Below the pieces are notes generated by a model. It saw only the letters and a list, made by a program, of their open reading frames with translations, was not told the origin of the DNA and did not search any database. Below are positions 57,045-64,000 of a stretch of 64,000 bases of DNA, in pieces. The number at the start of each line of letters is the position of its first letter. Position 1 is the first letter of the stretch. The position numbers were made by a program, and so were the translations under genes. Source of the DNA: Microbacterium testaceum (GTDB lineage Bacteria > Actinomycetota > Actinomycetes > Actinomycetales > Microbacteriaceae). The DNA is taken from contig NZ_LDRU01000020.1 of NCBI RefSeq assembly GCF_001476285.1, positions 98,429-162,428 on the forward strand. The letters run 5' to 3'.

Positions 57045-57119
57045 CGGATCCGGAAATGGTCGCCGGATCCGGACGCATCGCGCCGCGGCGTCCGGATCTG
57101 CGGAGTGTTTCCGGATCCG
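57045..57119. repeat. 75-bp imperfect inverted repeat
   Basis: Arms 57045-57076 and 57088-57119 pair over 12 outer and 11 inner bases perfectly, with a weakly matched 9-base middle (26 of 32 by eye) and an 11-base loop. Both arms carry CGGATCCGG. It lies in the convergent gap between aroB and the transporter gene and has no coding potential. Confidence 0.8.
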
Positions 57120-57133
57120 CGACACCAGAGGAA

Positions 57134-57163
57134 CGGCCCCGCCTCCCGGAGGAGACGGGGCCG
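57134..57163 (-). terminator. Terminator of the shikimate transporter operon
   Basis: An 8-bp stem (57134-57141 with 57156-57163) is extended by four inner pairs around a CGGA loop with one mismatch. It lies 16 bases beyond the minus-strand stop at 57179. Confidence 0.75.
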
Positions 57164-57178
57164 CAGTCGGGCGCGCGG

Positions 57179-58498
57179 TCAGACCCCCGCGGGGACTCGC
57201 TCGTCGTCGCGGAGTCCGAGACGCGCCGTGGGCACGTTCTTCGTCTCGCGGGCGGTGAGGGCGCTGACCGAGGCAATGATCGCGATGACGGCGGTGAAGA
57301 GGCTGATGACGACCCATCCACCCGCTCCGCCGCCACCGAGGGCGGCGACGATGCTCGGCGCGAATCCGGCCATGAGGAACCCGAGCTGCGTGCCGATCGC
57401 CATGCCCGAGAAGCGCACGCGCGTGCTGAACATCTCGCCGTAGAACGACGGCCACACGGCGTTGGCGGCGGCGTACCCGCACGAGAACGTGAGGACCGCG
57501 AGGCCGAAGGTGAGGAGGTCGTTCCCGGCCCCCATCGACAGCATGTAGAACGGCATGAACGCGGCGGACGACAGGGCGCCGTAGATGAAGACGGGCTTGC
57601 GGCCGATGCGGTCGGCGAGCTTGCCGAACAGCGGCTGCGTGAAGAGAGCGACGACGTTGGCGACGACGACGAGCCACAGCGTCACGCTCGCGGCGAGCCC
57701 GACCTCTTTGCCGTAGGCGATCGCGAGGGTGCCGAAGACCGTGGACACCGCGGCGATGAACGCGCAGAAGATCACGCGGAGCACGTCGCGCCAGTGGTTC
57801 TTCAGCAAGGGGACCAGCGGCATCCGGGCGATCTGTCCGGTCTCCTTGGCCTGTTCGAACTCGGGGGTCTCGTGGAGGCTCCGTCGGATGAAGAACGCCA
57901 CGATCACGACGACGGCGCTCAACCAGAACGGCACGCGCCATCCCCACGAGAACTTGATGTCGTCGGGAAGCGCGACGACGGGGATGAAGACGAGGGCGGC
58001 GAGGATCTGACCCCCCTGCGTTCCCGTGAGGGTCCACGAGGTGAAGAAGGAACGACGTCCGTCGGGGGCGTGCTCGAGGGTGAGCGACGACGCGCCCGCC
58101 TGCTCGCCCGCCGCCGAGAGCCCCTGGGCTAGGCGGCACAGCACGAGCAGGATCGGCGCGAACCAGCCGATCTGCGCGAAGCCGGGCAGGCAGCCGATCA
58201 CGAACGTCGACAGGCCCATGAGGAGCAGCGTGAACATCAGCACCTTCTGGCGCCCGATGCGGTCGCCGAAGTGGCCGAGGATGACGGCGCCGACCGGGCG
58301 GGCGACGTAGGCGAACCCGAAGGTCGCGAACGACATCACCAGTGCCGCCTGGTCACCCGACGGGAAGAACACCGTGGGGAAGATGAGCGCGGCGGCGGAG
58401 CCGAACAGGAAGAAGTCGTAGTACTCCACGGCGCTTCCCATGAAGCTGGCGGCGGCCGCCTTCACGGGAGTCTTCCGCGTCGTTGCGGTGGTGGTCAT
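57179..58498 (-). CDS. MFS transporter of the metabolite:H+ symporter (ShiA-like) family
   Basis: The 439-residue protein has twelve hydrophobic segments and the MHS-family landmarks SAVEYYDFFLFGSAAAL, GHFGDRIGRQKVL, CRLAQGLSAAGEQAGASSLTLEHAP, SWGWRVPFWLSA and FGKLADRIGRKPVF. MHS members import shikimate, alpha-ketoglutarate or related acids with protons. Its gene is 12 bases downstream of a second shikimate dehydrogenase, which points to shikimate or dehydroshikimate as substrate; this is inferred from context. The ATG follows AAGGAG. Confidence 0.85.
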   Translation of the reverse strand: MTTTATTRKTPVKAAAASFMGSAVEYYDFFLFGSAAALIFPTVFFPSGDQAALVMSFATFGFAYVARPVGAVILGHFGDRIGRQKVLMFTLLLMGLSTFVIGCLPGFAQIGWFAPILLVLCRLAQGLSAAGEQAGASSLTLEHAPDGRRSFFTSWTLTGTQGGQILAALVFIPVVALPDDIKFSWGWRVPFWLSAVVVIVAFFIRRSLHETPEFEQAKETGQIARMPLVPLLKNHWRDVLRVIFCAFIAAVSTVFGTLAIAYGKEVGLAASVTLWLVVVANVVALFTQPLFGKLADRIGRKPVFIYGALSSAAFMPFYMLSMGAGNDLLTFGLAVLTFSCGYAAANAVWPSFYGEMFSTRVRFSGMAIGTQLGFLMAGFAPSIVAALGGGGAGGWVVISLFTAVIAIIASVSALTARETKNVPTARLGLRDDERVPAGV

Positions 58499-58510
58499 GG
58501 GGCGTGCTCC

Positions 58511-59404
58511 TTAGCGAGGAATGGCAGGGCTGGCGGGCGCGTCAGCGGCCACCAGGTCGAGGAAGTGGGCGGTCATGCGGTCGGGGTCGGGTCGCGTCCC
58601 CGTGATGAGGGCGAACGCGTCAACGGCCTGGTGGACCGCCATACGTCCGCCGCTGAGCGTGCGGCAGCCGCGCTCGCGCGCGATGACGAGGAGTTCGGTG
58701 TCGAGCGGGCGGTAGACGATGTCGGCGACCCAGAGGTCGGGGCGCAGCAGCGCGGCGTCGAGGGGGAGTCCCGGGTGCTCGGCCATCCCGACCGGGGTGC
58801 AGTGCACGAGGCCGTCGGCGCCGTCGAGCACCTCGCCGAGACGGGTCGGCGTCGCGGTGTCGACGGCGGAGAGCGGATGCCGCGAGCCGAGGTCGTCGGC
58901 GAGCGCGGCCGAGCGCGCGGGATCGAGGTCGACGATCGTCAGTCGAGCGGTCCCGAGGCGCAGCAACGCGTCGGCGACAGCGGACCCTGCCCCACCCGCG
59001 CCGAGTTGGACGACGTGCCGGGTGGCGGCATCCGGGAGCCCGTCGGTGAACGCGGCGGCGAAGCCGGTCGTGTCGGTGTTGTAGCCGACCCGACCCGCGG
59101 GAGTGAAGAGCACCGTGTTCACGGCACCCAGAGCGGCGGCGACGGGGTCGATGCGATCGAGGTGGGCGAGGACGCTCTGCTTGCAAGGGTGCGTGACGTT
59201 GACGGCGTCGTATCCGAGGCGTTCGGCCCAGGCCAGCACGTCGCCGATGCGCTCGGGGTCGATGCCGAGCGCGGTGAGGTCGAGCGGGCGGTAGACGTAG
59301 GTCAGTCCCAGGGCGCGCGCCTCGGCCATGTGCATCGGCGGGGTGAGCGAGGGGAGGACCCCCGTGCCGATGAGGCCGACGAGGTAGGGGTGCGCGTCGA
59401 TCAC
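58511..59404 (-). CDS. Shikimate/quinate dehydrogenase, probable catabolic paralog of AroE
   Basis: This 297-residue SDH-family enzyme has LIGTGVLPSLTPPMH with Ser19 and Thr21, Lys75 in NVTHPCKQ, Asn96 in GAVNTV, Asp111 in YNTDTTG, and the nucleotide loop QLGAGGAGSAVADAL. An S-x-T substrate motif is typical of the Corynebacterium quinate/shikimate dehydrogenase type, which works oxidatively with NAD. The biosynthetic AroE lies 5 kb away with S-x-S. The GTG start follows GAAGGAG, and a TetR-type operator overlaps its promoter. Confidence 0.85.
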   Translation of the reverse strand: MIDAHPYLVGLIGTGVLPSLTPPMHMAEARALGLTYVYRPLDLTALGIDPERIGDVLAWAERLGYDAVNVTHPCKQSVLAHLDRIDPVAAALGAVNTVLFTPAGRVGYNTDTTGFAAAFTDGLPDAATRHVVQLGAGGAGSAVADALLRLGTARLTIVDLDPARSAALADDLGSRHPLSAVDTATPTRLGEVLDGADGLVHCTPVGMAEHPGLPLDAALLRPDLWVADIVYRPLDTELLVIARERGCRTLSGGRMAVHQAVDAFALITGTRPDPDRMTAHFLDLVAADAPASPAIPR

Positions 59405-59433
59405 GGTACTCCTTCGTGTCCGTGGGGCGGTTA

Positions 59434-59451
59434 TGTACTAACCGGTACGTT
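59434..59451. promoter_or_regulatory. TetR operator 1, upstream of the shikimate dehydrogenase-transporter operon
   Basis: TGTACTAACCGGTACGTT shares 13 of 18 positions with operator 2 at 60331 (consensus TGTACYARNNGGTACRTT). It is partly palindromic and overlaps a minus-strand TACATA -10-like element, 30 bp before the dehydrogenase start. Confidence 0.7.
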
Positions 59452-59536
59452 CAGAGGAAACCACGACATGATCGAGCTGTCAACGGCGGAGTTCCGGATG
59501 GCGCTGTGGCCCGCTTGCCCGACGTCGGCGGCTTCG

Positions 59537-59587
59537 GTGTCCAAAACACCCGAAGCAATCCCCGAAGCGTCCGGGTGTTTTGGACAC
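59537..59587. repeat. Hairpin element with 16-bp perfect arms
   Basis: GTGTCCAAAACACCCG (59537-59552) is perfectly complementary to 59572-59587 across a 19-base loop. It lies in the 269-bp gap between the dehydrogenase promoter and the 3' end of tetR, and could be the tetR terminator or a dispersed repeat. Confidence 0.75.
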
Positions 59588-59673
59588 GGAACACTGGCAA
59601 CCGCGACGCGCGGGCGCGGGGCAACCCGCCGGCGTCGGTCAGCGCGCGGGCGCCGTGCAGGCGCCGGCGTGGA

Positions 59674-60306
59674 TCAGCGCGCGGGCGCCGTGAGCCAGCC
59701 GACCACCACGTCGCCGAGAGCGGCGCGGAGGTGCGCACGGCGCTCGGGGGAGGCGAGGTCGACATCGAAGAGGTGCCCGAACGTGTACTGGTTGGCGACC
59801 TGGAACACGCAGTACGAGCTGATGACGAGGTGCACGTCGATCGCGTCGACGTCGGAACGGAAGACGCCGGCGGCCCGCCCGCGCTCGAGGATCTCGTCGA
59901 GGAGCCCCTTCGCGGGCTGCGACAGCGTCCGCAGGCCCTCGATCTGCCGGATGAACTCGCCGCGGTGGATGTTCTCGATCGCGACGAGACGGATGAACGC
60001 CTCGTGCCCGACGTGGTGGTCGAAGGTCAGCTCGGCCAGCGCGCGGATGGCGTCGACGGGATCGGCGTGATCGACGTCGATCGCTCGTTCCGCCTCGCGG
60101 ATACCGCGGTAGGCCTCTTCGAGGACGGCGCGATAGAGCCCTTCCTTGCCGCCGAAGTAGTAATAGATCATCCGCTTCGTCGTGCGCGTGCGCGCGGCGA
60201 TGTCGTCGACCCGGGCGCCGGAGAACCCCTCTTCGGCGAAGACCTCGGTCGCGACGGCGAGCAGCTCGGAGCGGGTGCGCTCGGCGTCCCTGCGTGCCTC
60301 GGCCAT
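59674..60306 (-). CDS. TetR family regulator of the shikimate module
   Basis: The 210-residue protein has a classical TetR DNA-binding domain (RSELLAVATEVFAEEGFSGARVDDIAARTRTTKRMIYYYFGGKEGLYRAVLEE) and a C-terminal ligand domain (VGHEAFIRLVAIENIHRGEF, VDAIDVHLVISSYCVFQVAN) of the kind seen in regulators of aromatic degradation. A minus-strand TAGTCT sits six bases before its ATG (leaderless). An operator lies between it and the divergent dehydratase gene, so autoregulation is likely. Confidence 0.88.
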   Translation of the reverse strand: MAEARRDAERTRSELLAVATEVFAEEGFSGARVDDIAARTRTTKRMIYYYFGGKEGLYRAVLEEAYRGIREAERAIDVDHADPVDAIRALAELTFDHHVGHEAFIRLVAIENIHRGEFIRQIEGLRTLSQPAKGLLDEILERGRAAGVFRSDVDAIDVHLVISSYCVFQVANQYTFGHLFDVDLASPERRAHLRAALGDVVVGWLTAPAR

Positions 60307-60330
60307 TCGGTCAGACTAGTGGACCCCGTT

Positions 60331-60348
60331 TGTACCAGATGGTACATT
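60331..60348. promoter_or_regulatory. TetR operator 2, between tetR and the dehydroshikimate dehydratase gene
   Basis: TGTACCAGATGGTACATT contains perfect 6-bp arms TGTACC/GGTACA. Its right end forms the TACATT -10 element (60343-60348) of the dehydratase gene, eight bases before the ATG, so repressor binding would directly block the promoter. Confidence 0.75.
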
Positions 60349-60356
60349 CGGCCGCC

Positions 60357-62168
60357 ATGAGGACCTCGATCGCGACCGTCTGCATCAGCGGGACGCTCGC
60401 CGACAAACTCCACGCCTGCGCCGACGCCGGCTTCGACGGCGTGGAGATTTTCGAGCCTGACCTGCTCGCGGCCCCCGAGAGCCCCGAAGAGATCGCGGCC
60501 CTGGCCGGACGTCTGGGGCTGAGCCTCGATCTCTATCAGCCGATGCGCGACGTCGAGGGCGTCGACGAAGAGGCGTTCGCCGCGGTGCTGCGGCGGGCGG
60601 ACGCGAAGTTCCGTCTCATGCAACGGCTCGGCATGGATCTCGTGCTCTGCTGCAGCAATGTCGCCACCGCAACGGTGGACGACGACGACGTCTCCGCCGA
60701 CCAGCTGCGACGCCTCGGCGACCTGGCGGCGGGGTATGGCATCCGGATCGCTTTCGAAGCCCTCGCCTGGGGGCGTTTCGTCGACGACTACCGCCGCGCC
60801 TGGCGCATCGTCGAGCGCGCCGACCATCCCGCGGTGGGCGTGTGTCTGGACTCGTTCCACATCCTCTCGCGCGGGCACGACCTCGCGGAGATCGCCGACA
60901 TCCCGAGCGAGAAGATCTTCTTCGTGCAGCTCGCCGATGCTCCGCGCCTCAGCATGGACGTGCTCTCGTGGAGCCGGCACCACCGCCTGTTCCCGGGCGA
61001 GGGAGACTTCGACCTCGCCGACTTCACGGCCCGCATCGTCCGGGCCGGATACACCGGACCCTGGTCGCTCGAGGTCTTCAACGACACCTTCCGGCAGACC
61101 GATGCCCGCCGGACCGCCCGGCACGCACGCCGCTCGCTGCGCTGGCTCGAAGACGCGGTGTCGCGGACCCTGCCGGACGCGCCGCCCGACCTGGAAATGC
61201 TCCCGGATTCGGCGGCTCCGTCCGGAATCGACTTCATCGAGGTCAAGGCCGAAGACACCTCGGCGATCGAGGAGTTGCTCGCGCAGCTCGGCTTCACCTC
61301 GCGCGGACGCCACCGCACGAAGCCGGTGACCCTGTGGACGGCGGGGGAAGCCCGCGTGATCCTCAACGAGCAGCACGCTCGGGGGTGGGACCCGCGTCTC
61401 GCCGCGATCGGGCTCGAGGTCGACGACGCCGAAGCGGTCGATCTCCGCATGAGCGAGCTCGGAGTGCCGCGCGCCTACCGACGCACGTACGCGACCGAGG
61501 AGCGTCTCGACGGGGCCGTCGCGCCCGACGGCACCGAGGTCTACTGGGCGCAGGCCGCCGACGAGGGAGAGCCCGCCTGGGTCGCGGAGTTCGAGCACGG
61601 CGAACCACGACGCGACACCGCGATCGCGGGCGTCGACCACGTGAGCCTGAGCCAACCGTGGGATGCCATCGAAGAGGCGACGCTGTTCTACACCGCGGGC
61701 TTCGCCCTCCGCGTCGACAGCGCGACCGAGGTGCCGGGTCCACGGGGCCTCGTCGCCAGTCGCGTCCTCGTCGCGCCGGGCGGGGGAGTGCGCCTTCCCC
61801 TCAACGTCGCCCCGCCGATCCTCGCCGCCGAGCGGGCCGGCGCCGCGCTCCCTCAGCACGTCGCCTTCGTCTGCGACGACGTCCGCGCCGTCGCCCGTGC
61901 CGCGAGCACGCGGGGCTTCTCTCCCCTCGAGATGCCCGCCAACTACTACGACGACATCGCCGCACGCTTCGATCTGAGCGCGGCCGACGTCGACGAGTTG
62001 CGCGAACTCCACCTGGGCTACGACCAGGATGCCGCGGGCGAATACCTGCACTTCTACACGCGCACGATCGGCGAGGTGTTCTTCGAGTTCGTCGAGCGCG
62101 TCGACGCCTACGCGGGCTACGGGGCCGGTACCGCCCCCGTGCGCCTCACCGCGCAGGGACGGCGCTGA
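60357..62168 (+). CDS. quiC: 3-dehydroshikimate dehydratase, two-domain QuiC1 type (TIM barrel plus HPPD-like VOC domain)
   Basis: The 603-residue protein converts 3-dehydroshikimate to protocatechuate. The N-terminal xylose-isomerase-like barrel (residues 1-280) has metal ligands Glu134 (IAFEALAWG), Asp165 with His168 (CLDSFHIL), Gln191 (FFVQLADAP) and Glu239 (WSLEVFN). These are, as I recall, the positions used in Pseudomonas QuiC1. The C-terminal half resembles 4-hydroxyphenylpyruvate dioxygenase, with metal-site candidates in GVDHVSLSQ, PQHVAFVCDD and FFEFVER. Annotation pipelines call such fusions sugar phosphate isomerase/HPPD. It is divergent from tetR and runs toward aroQ, 13 bases away. 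Confidence 0.87.
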   Translation: MRTSIATVCISGTLADKLHACADAGFDGVEIFEPDLLAAPESPEEIAALAGRLGLSLDLYQPMRDVEGVDEEAFAAVLRRADAKFRLMQRLGMDLVLCCSNVATATVDDDDVSADQLRRLGDLAAGYGIRIAFEALAWGRFVDDYRRAWRIVERADHPAVGVCLDSFHILSRGHDLAEIADIPSEKIFFVQLADAPRLSMDVLSWSRHHRLFPGEGDFDLADFTARIVRAGYTGPWSLEVFNDTFRQTDARRTARHARRSLRWLEDAVSRTLPDAPPDLEMLPDSAAPSGIDFIEVKAEDTSAIEELLAQLGFTSRGRHRTKPVTLWTAGEARVILNEQHARGWDPRLAAIGLEVDDAEAVDLRMSELGVPRAYRRTYATEERLDGAVAPDGTEVYWAQAADEGEPAWVAEFEHGEPRRDTAIAGVDHVSLSQPWDAIEEATLFYTAGFALRVDSATEVPGPRGLVASRVLVAPGGGVRLPLNVAPPILAAERAGAALPQHVAFVCDDVRAVARAASTRGFSPLEMPANYYDDIAARFDLSAADVDELRELHLGYDQDAAGEYLHFYTRTIGEVFFEFVERVDAYAGYGAGTAPVRLTAQGRR

Positions 62169-62181
62169 TAACGTGCCCGAC

Positions 62182-62640
62182 ATGACCACGCCCCGCCGCC
62201 TGCTGCTCGTCAACGGTCCGAACCTCAACCTCCTCGGCACGCGCCAGCCCGAGATCTACGGCTCCGACACGCTCGCCGACGTCGAGCGGGTGACGACGGA
62301 GGCGGCAGCGGAGCACGGCCTCGAGGTGCGCGCGATCCAGAGCAACCACGAGGGCGTGCTGATCGACGCGATCCACGCCGCCCGTCTCGACTGCGCGGGC
62401 ATCGTGATCAACGCCGGAGGGCTCACGCACACCTCCGTCGCGCTGCGCGACGCCCTGGCATCCGTCGCTCTCCCCGTCGCCGAGGTGCACATCTCGAACA
62501 TCAAGGAGCGGGAGAGCTTCCGTCACTTCTCGTACATCGAAGACGTCGCCGCCGTGCACGTGATCGGTGAGGGCGTCCCGGGGTACGCGCGCGCCGTGCA
62601 CCTGCTCGTCGACGTCATCAGCGGCCGCGCGGACGGCTGA
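62182..62640 (+). CDS. aroQ: Type II 3-dehydroquinate dehydratase
   Basis: The 152-residue dodecameric-type enzyme interconverts 3-dehydroquinate and 3-dehydroshikimate. It shows LLVNGPNLNLLGTRQPEIYG with the catalytic Tyr, QSNHEGVLIDAIH, NAGGLTHTSVALRDAL and EVHISNIKERESFRHFSY with the catalytic His. Its reversible reaction could serve both biosynthesis and the neighbouring catabolic module. TAACGT at 62169-62174 is seven bases before the ATG. An in-frame GTG at 62173 is an alternative start. Confidence 0.96.
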   Translation: MTTPRRLLLVNGPNLNLLGTRQPEIYGSDTLADVERVTTEAAAEHGLEVRAIQSNHEGVLIDAIHAARLDCAGIVINAGGLTHTSVALRDALASVALPVAEVHISNIKERESFRHFSYIEDVAAVHVIGEGVPGYARAVHLLVDVISGRADG

Positions 62641-62778
62641 GCGCGCTGCTGCCGACCCGCGCGCAGACGACTGGTCGCGCGCGGTCGCCCGCGCCCGAGC
62701 AAGGCATCGCGTAGACTCGACCGCTGGGTGTGCGCCAGAGCGCCGCCTCCCCTCACACGAAACGGAACACCGGCACTC

Positions 62779-63339
62779 ATGGCATCCACCGCAGACATCA
62801 AGAACGGCGTCGTCCTCAGCATCGACGGTCAGCTCTGGAACGTCGTGGAGTTCCAGCACGTCAAGCCGGGCAAGGGCGGCGCGTTCGTGCGCACCAAGCT
62901 CAAGAACGTCATGAGCGGCAAGACCGTCGACCGCACGTTCAACGCCGGCGCTAAGGTCGACATCGAGAACGTCGACCGCCGCGACTTCACGTACCTGTAC
63001 AACGACGGTGAGGGCTTCGTCTTCATGGACGTCGCCGATTACGACCAGATCACCGTGGGCGCTGCCACCGTCGGCGACGCCGCCAACTTCCTGCTCGAGA
63101 ACCAGCAGGTGCAGATCGCGCTGAACAACGGCAACCCGCTCTACATCGAGCTCCCGCCGTCCGTCGTGCTCGAGGTCACCTACACCGAGCCGGGTCTTCA
63201 GGGCGACCGCTCGTCGGCCGGCACCAAGCCCGCCACCGTCGAGACCGGCTACGAGATGCAGGTTCCGCTGTTCCTCGAGACCGGCACGAAGATCAAGGTC
63301 GACACTCGCACGGGCGAGTACCTCGGCCGCATCAGCTGA
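62779..63339 (+). CDS. efp: Elongation factor P
   Basis: EF-P relieves ribosome stalling at polyproline. The 186-residue, three-domain protein opens [25 protein letters not shown] and has the conserved loop [15 protein letters not shown] with the unmodified-type Lys. It ends with the OB-domain motif [13 protein letters not shown]. The longer frame to 62728 lacks family similarity. A TAGACT -10 lies near 62712. nusB begins two bases after its stop. Confidence 0.97.
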   Translation: MASTADIKNGVVLSIDGQLWNVVEFQHVKPGKGGAFVRTKLKNVMSGKTVDRTFNAGAKVDIENVDRRDFTYLYNDGEGFVFMDVADYDQITVGAATVGDAANFLLENQQVQIALNNGNPLYIELPPSVVLEVTYTEPGLQGDRSSAGTKPATVETGYEMQVPLFLETGTKIKVDTRTGEYLGRIS

Positions 63340-63341
63340 CC

Positions 63342-63752
63342 TTGTCCGCCCGCACAAAGGCGCGCAAGCGCGCCCTCGACATCCTCTTCCAGGCCGACGT
63401 GCGCGGCGAGGAACTGCCGATCATGCTGGCCGCCGAGGCGAAGCGCGCCTCTTCCGAGCCCGACCGTCAGGCGTCCTGGCTGTACGCCCGCGACATCGTC
63501 GACGGCGTGATCGACAACCGCGACGCGATCGACGAGCAGATCACCACCTTCGCGAAGGACTGGTCGCTGCAGCGCATGCCCGCCGTCGACCGGGCCCTGC
63601 TGCGGATCGGCACGTGGGAGATCCTCTACAACGACGAGGTCCCCACGGCCGTCGCGATCGACGAGGCCGTGGAGCTGGCGAAGGAGTTCTCGACCGACGA
63701 CTCCGGCTCGTTCGTGCACGGCGTGCTGGCACGGATCGCGCGCTCGTCCTGA
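63342..63752 (+). CDS. nusB: Transcription antitermination factor NusB
   Basis: NusB joins NusE in rRNA antitermination. The 136-residue all-helical protein has [39 protein letters not shown] and VPTAVAIDEAVELAKEFSTDDSGSFVHGVLARI. The only start that keeps the N-terminal helix is a TTG at 63342, two bases after the efp stop, so it is probably translated by coupling. A long hairpin follows. Confidence 0.94.
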   Translation: MSARTKARKRALDILFQADVRGEELPIMLAAEAKRASSEPDRQASWLYARDIVDGVIDNRDAIDEQITTFAKDWSLQRMPAVDRALLRIGTWEILYNDEVPTAVAIDEAVELAKEFSTDDSGSFVHGVLARIARSS

Positions 63753-63769
63753 GCCCTCTCGACGTGTTC

Positions 63770-63805
63770 CGACGCGGCCCCGACGTTTCGTCGGTGGCCG
63801 CGTCG
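63770..63805 (+). terminator. Terminator after the efp-nusB operon
   Basis: A 16-bp stem with a single bulged T (63770-63785 with 63789-63805) closes a TTT loop 17 bases after the nusB stop. Confidence 0.85.
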
Positions 63806-63850
63806 CGGCGTTTCGGGGTGCGCGGGACGGCGGTGTGTGCGCGCGGTGGC

Positions 63851-63932
63851 GAGTCGGCGGTGTGCGGGCGCGAGTCGATGGCGTGCGGGCGCGAGTCGAT
63901 GGCGTGCGGGCGCGAGTCGGCGGCGTGGGCGC
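63851..63932 (+). repeat. 21-bp tandem repeat, about four units
   Basis: Units begin GAGTCGRYGG at 63851, 63872, 63893 and 63914. The second and third are identical, the first differs at three positions and the fourth has a small deletion. It lies outside any gene I can support, downstream of nusB. Confidence 0.88.
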
Positions 63933-63961
63933 GCGACCGCAACTCGCGCATAAACGCGATC

Positions 63962-64000
63962 CGCGCACAGAAACGCGAGCACAGCGTGTTTCTGTGCGCG
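63962..64000. repeat. Hairpin element at the window edge
   Basis: CGCGCACAGAAAC (63962-63974) is perfectly complementary to 63988-64000 across a 13-base spacer. The repeat may extend beyond the window. Confidence 0.75.

Noticed and set aside
57045..57119. Possible attachment site or CRISPR remnant because of repeated CGGATCCGG
   Set aside because: The copies are arranged as the arms of one hairpin. There is no integrase and no spacer structure.
63851..63932. Possible CRISPR-like array
   Set aside because: The 21-bp units are directly adjacent with no unique spacers, so it is a simple tandem repeat.

Overview
The window is chromosomal DNA from a high-GC actinobacterium of the family Microbacteriaceae, most likely Microbacterium or a close relative. 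I base this on the roughly 70% GC composition, the many GTG starts, the actinobacteria-only families (SepH, DUF4193, DUF3093, DUF3710, DUF3159, DUF3000), and a gene order (dut-acn-dxs, thrS-HIT-pdxST-yebC-ruvCAB-yajC-secDF-rel, rarA-rpsD-alaS-ruvX-mltG-aro-efp-nusB) that is the standard actinobacterial backbone. Species cannot be fixed from sequence reading alone. I see no prophage, insertion sequence or CRISPR array.

Layout. 0-10.3 kb: an alkaline-phosphatase-fold hydrolase, sepH, DUF4193, DUF3093, a translationally coupled dut-DUF3710-DUF3159 operon, aconitase behind a perfect 24-bp palindrome, and dxs. 10.3-15.6 kb (minus): DUF3000, RNase D, fadA, fadB. 15.6-21 kb: a membrane-anchored alpha/beta hydrolase, SufE plus rhodanese, ZapE, and amtB behind a GlnR-like box array. 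21-26.8 kb: a more accessory stretch with a MazF-like protein, an ASCH protein, four tRNA genes (Val-CAC opposite Gly, Cys and Val-GAC), an unknown protein with an SSB-like acidic tail, a tandem pair of unknown paralogs, two PPOX flavin/F420 proteins, a DUF7882-type protein and an ArsB/SLC13-type permease. 26.8-42.1 kb: thrS-HIT, the vitamin B6 block (pdxY-pdxR divergent from pdxS-pdxT), yebC-ruvCAB, yajC-secDF and rel. 42.1-53.3 kb: AbiEi-like protein, DUF349 protein, a short membrane protein, rarA, a DUF1361 protein, rpsD, alaS, ruvX and mltG.

53.3-64 kb: the aromatic amino acid cluster aroE-aroC-aroK-aroB, which normally runs straight into aroQ-efp-nusB. Here about 5 kb is inserted between aroB and aroQ. 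It holds a shikimate-type MFS transporter, a second shikimate/quinate dehydrogenase, a TetR regulator and a two-domain 3-dehydroshikimate dehydratase. The genes fit together as an uptake and catabolic branch that would convert shikimate to protocatechuate under TetR control, sitting inside the biosynthetic operon for the same intermediates. Two matching 18-bp operators flank its two transcription units.

Other recurring features are many apparently leaderless transcripts (a TANNNT -10 element 6-9 nt before the start codon), a strongly over-represented heptamer GGATGCC/GGCATCC, and several intergenic inverted-repeat elements, two of which occur as paired copies at distant sites. All statements come from reading the sequence and from recalled family knowledge; no search was run.
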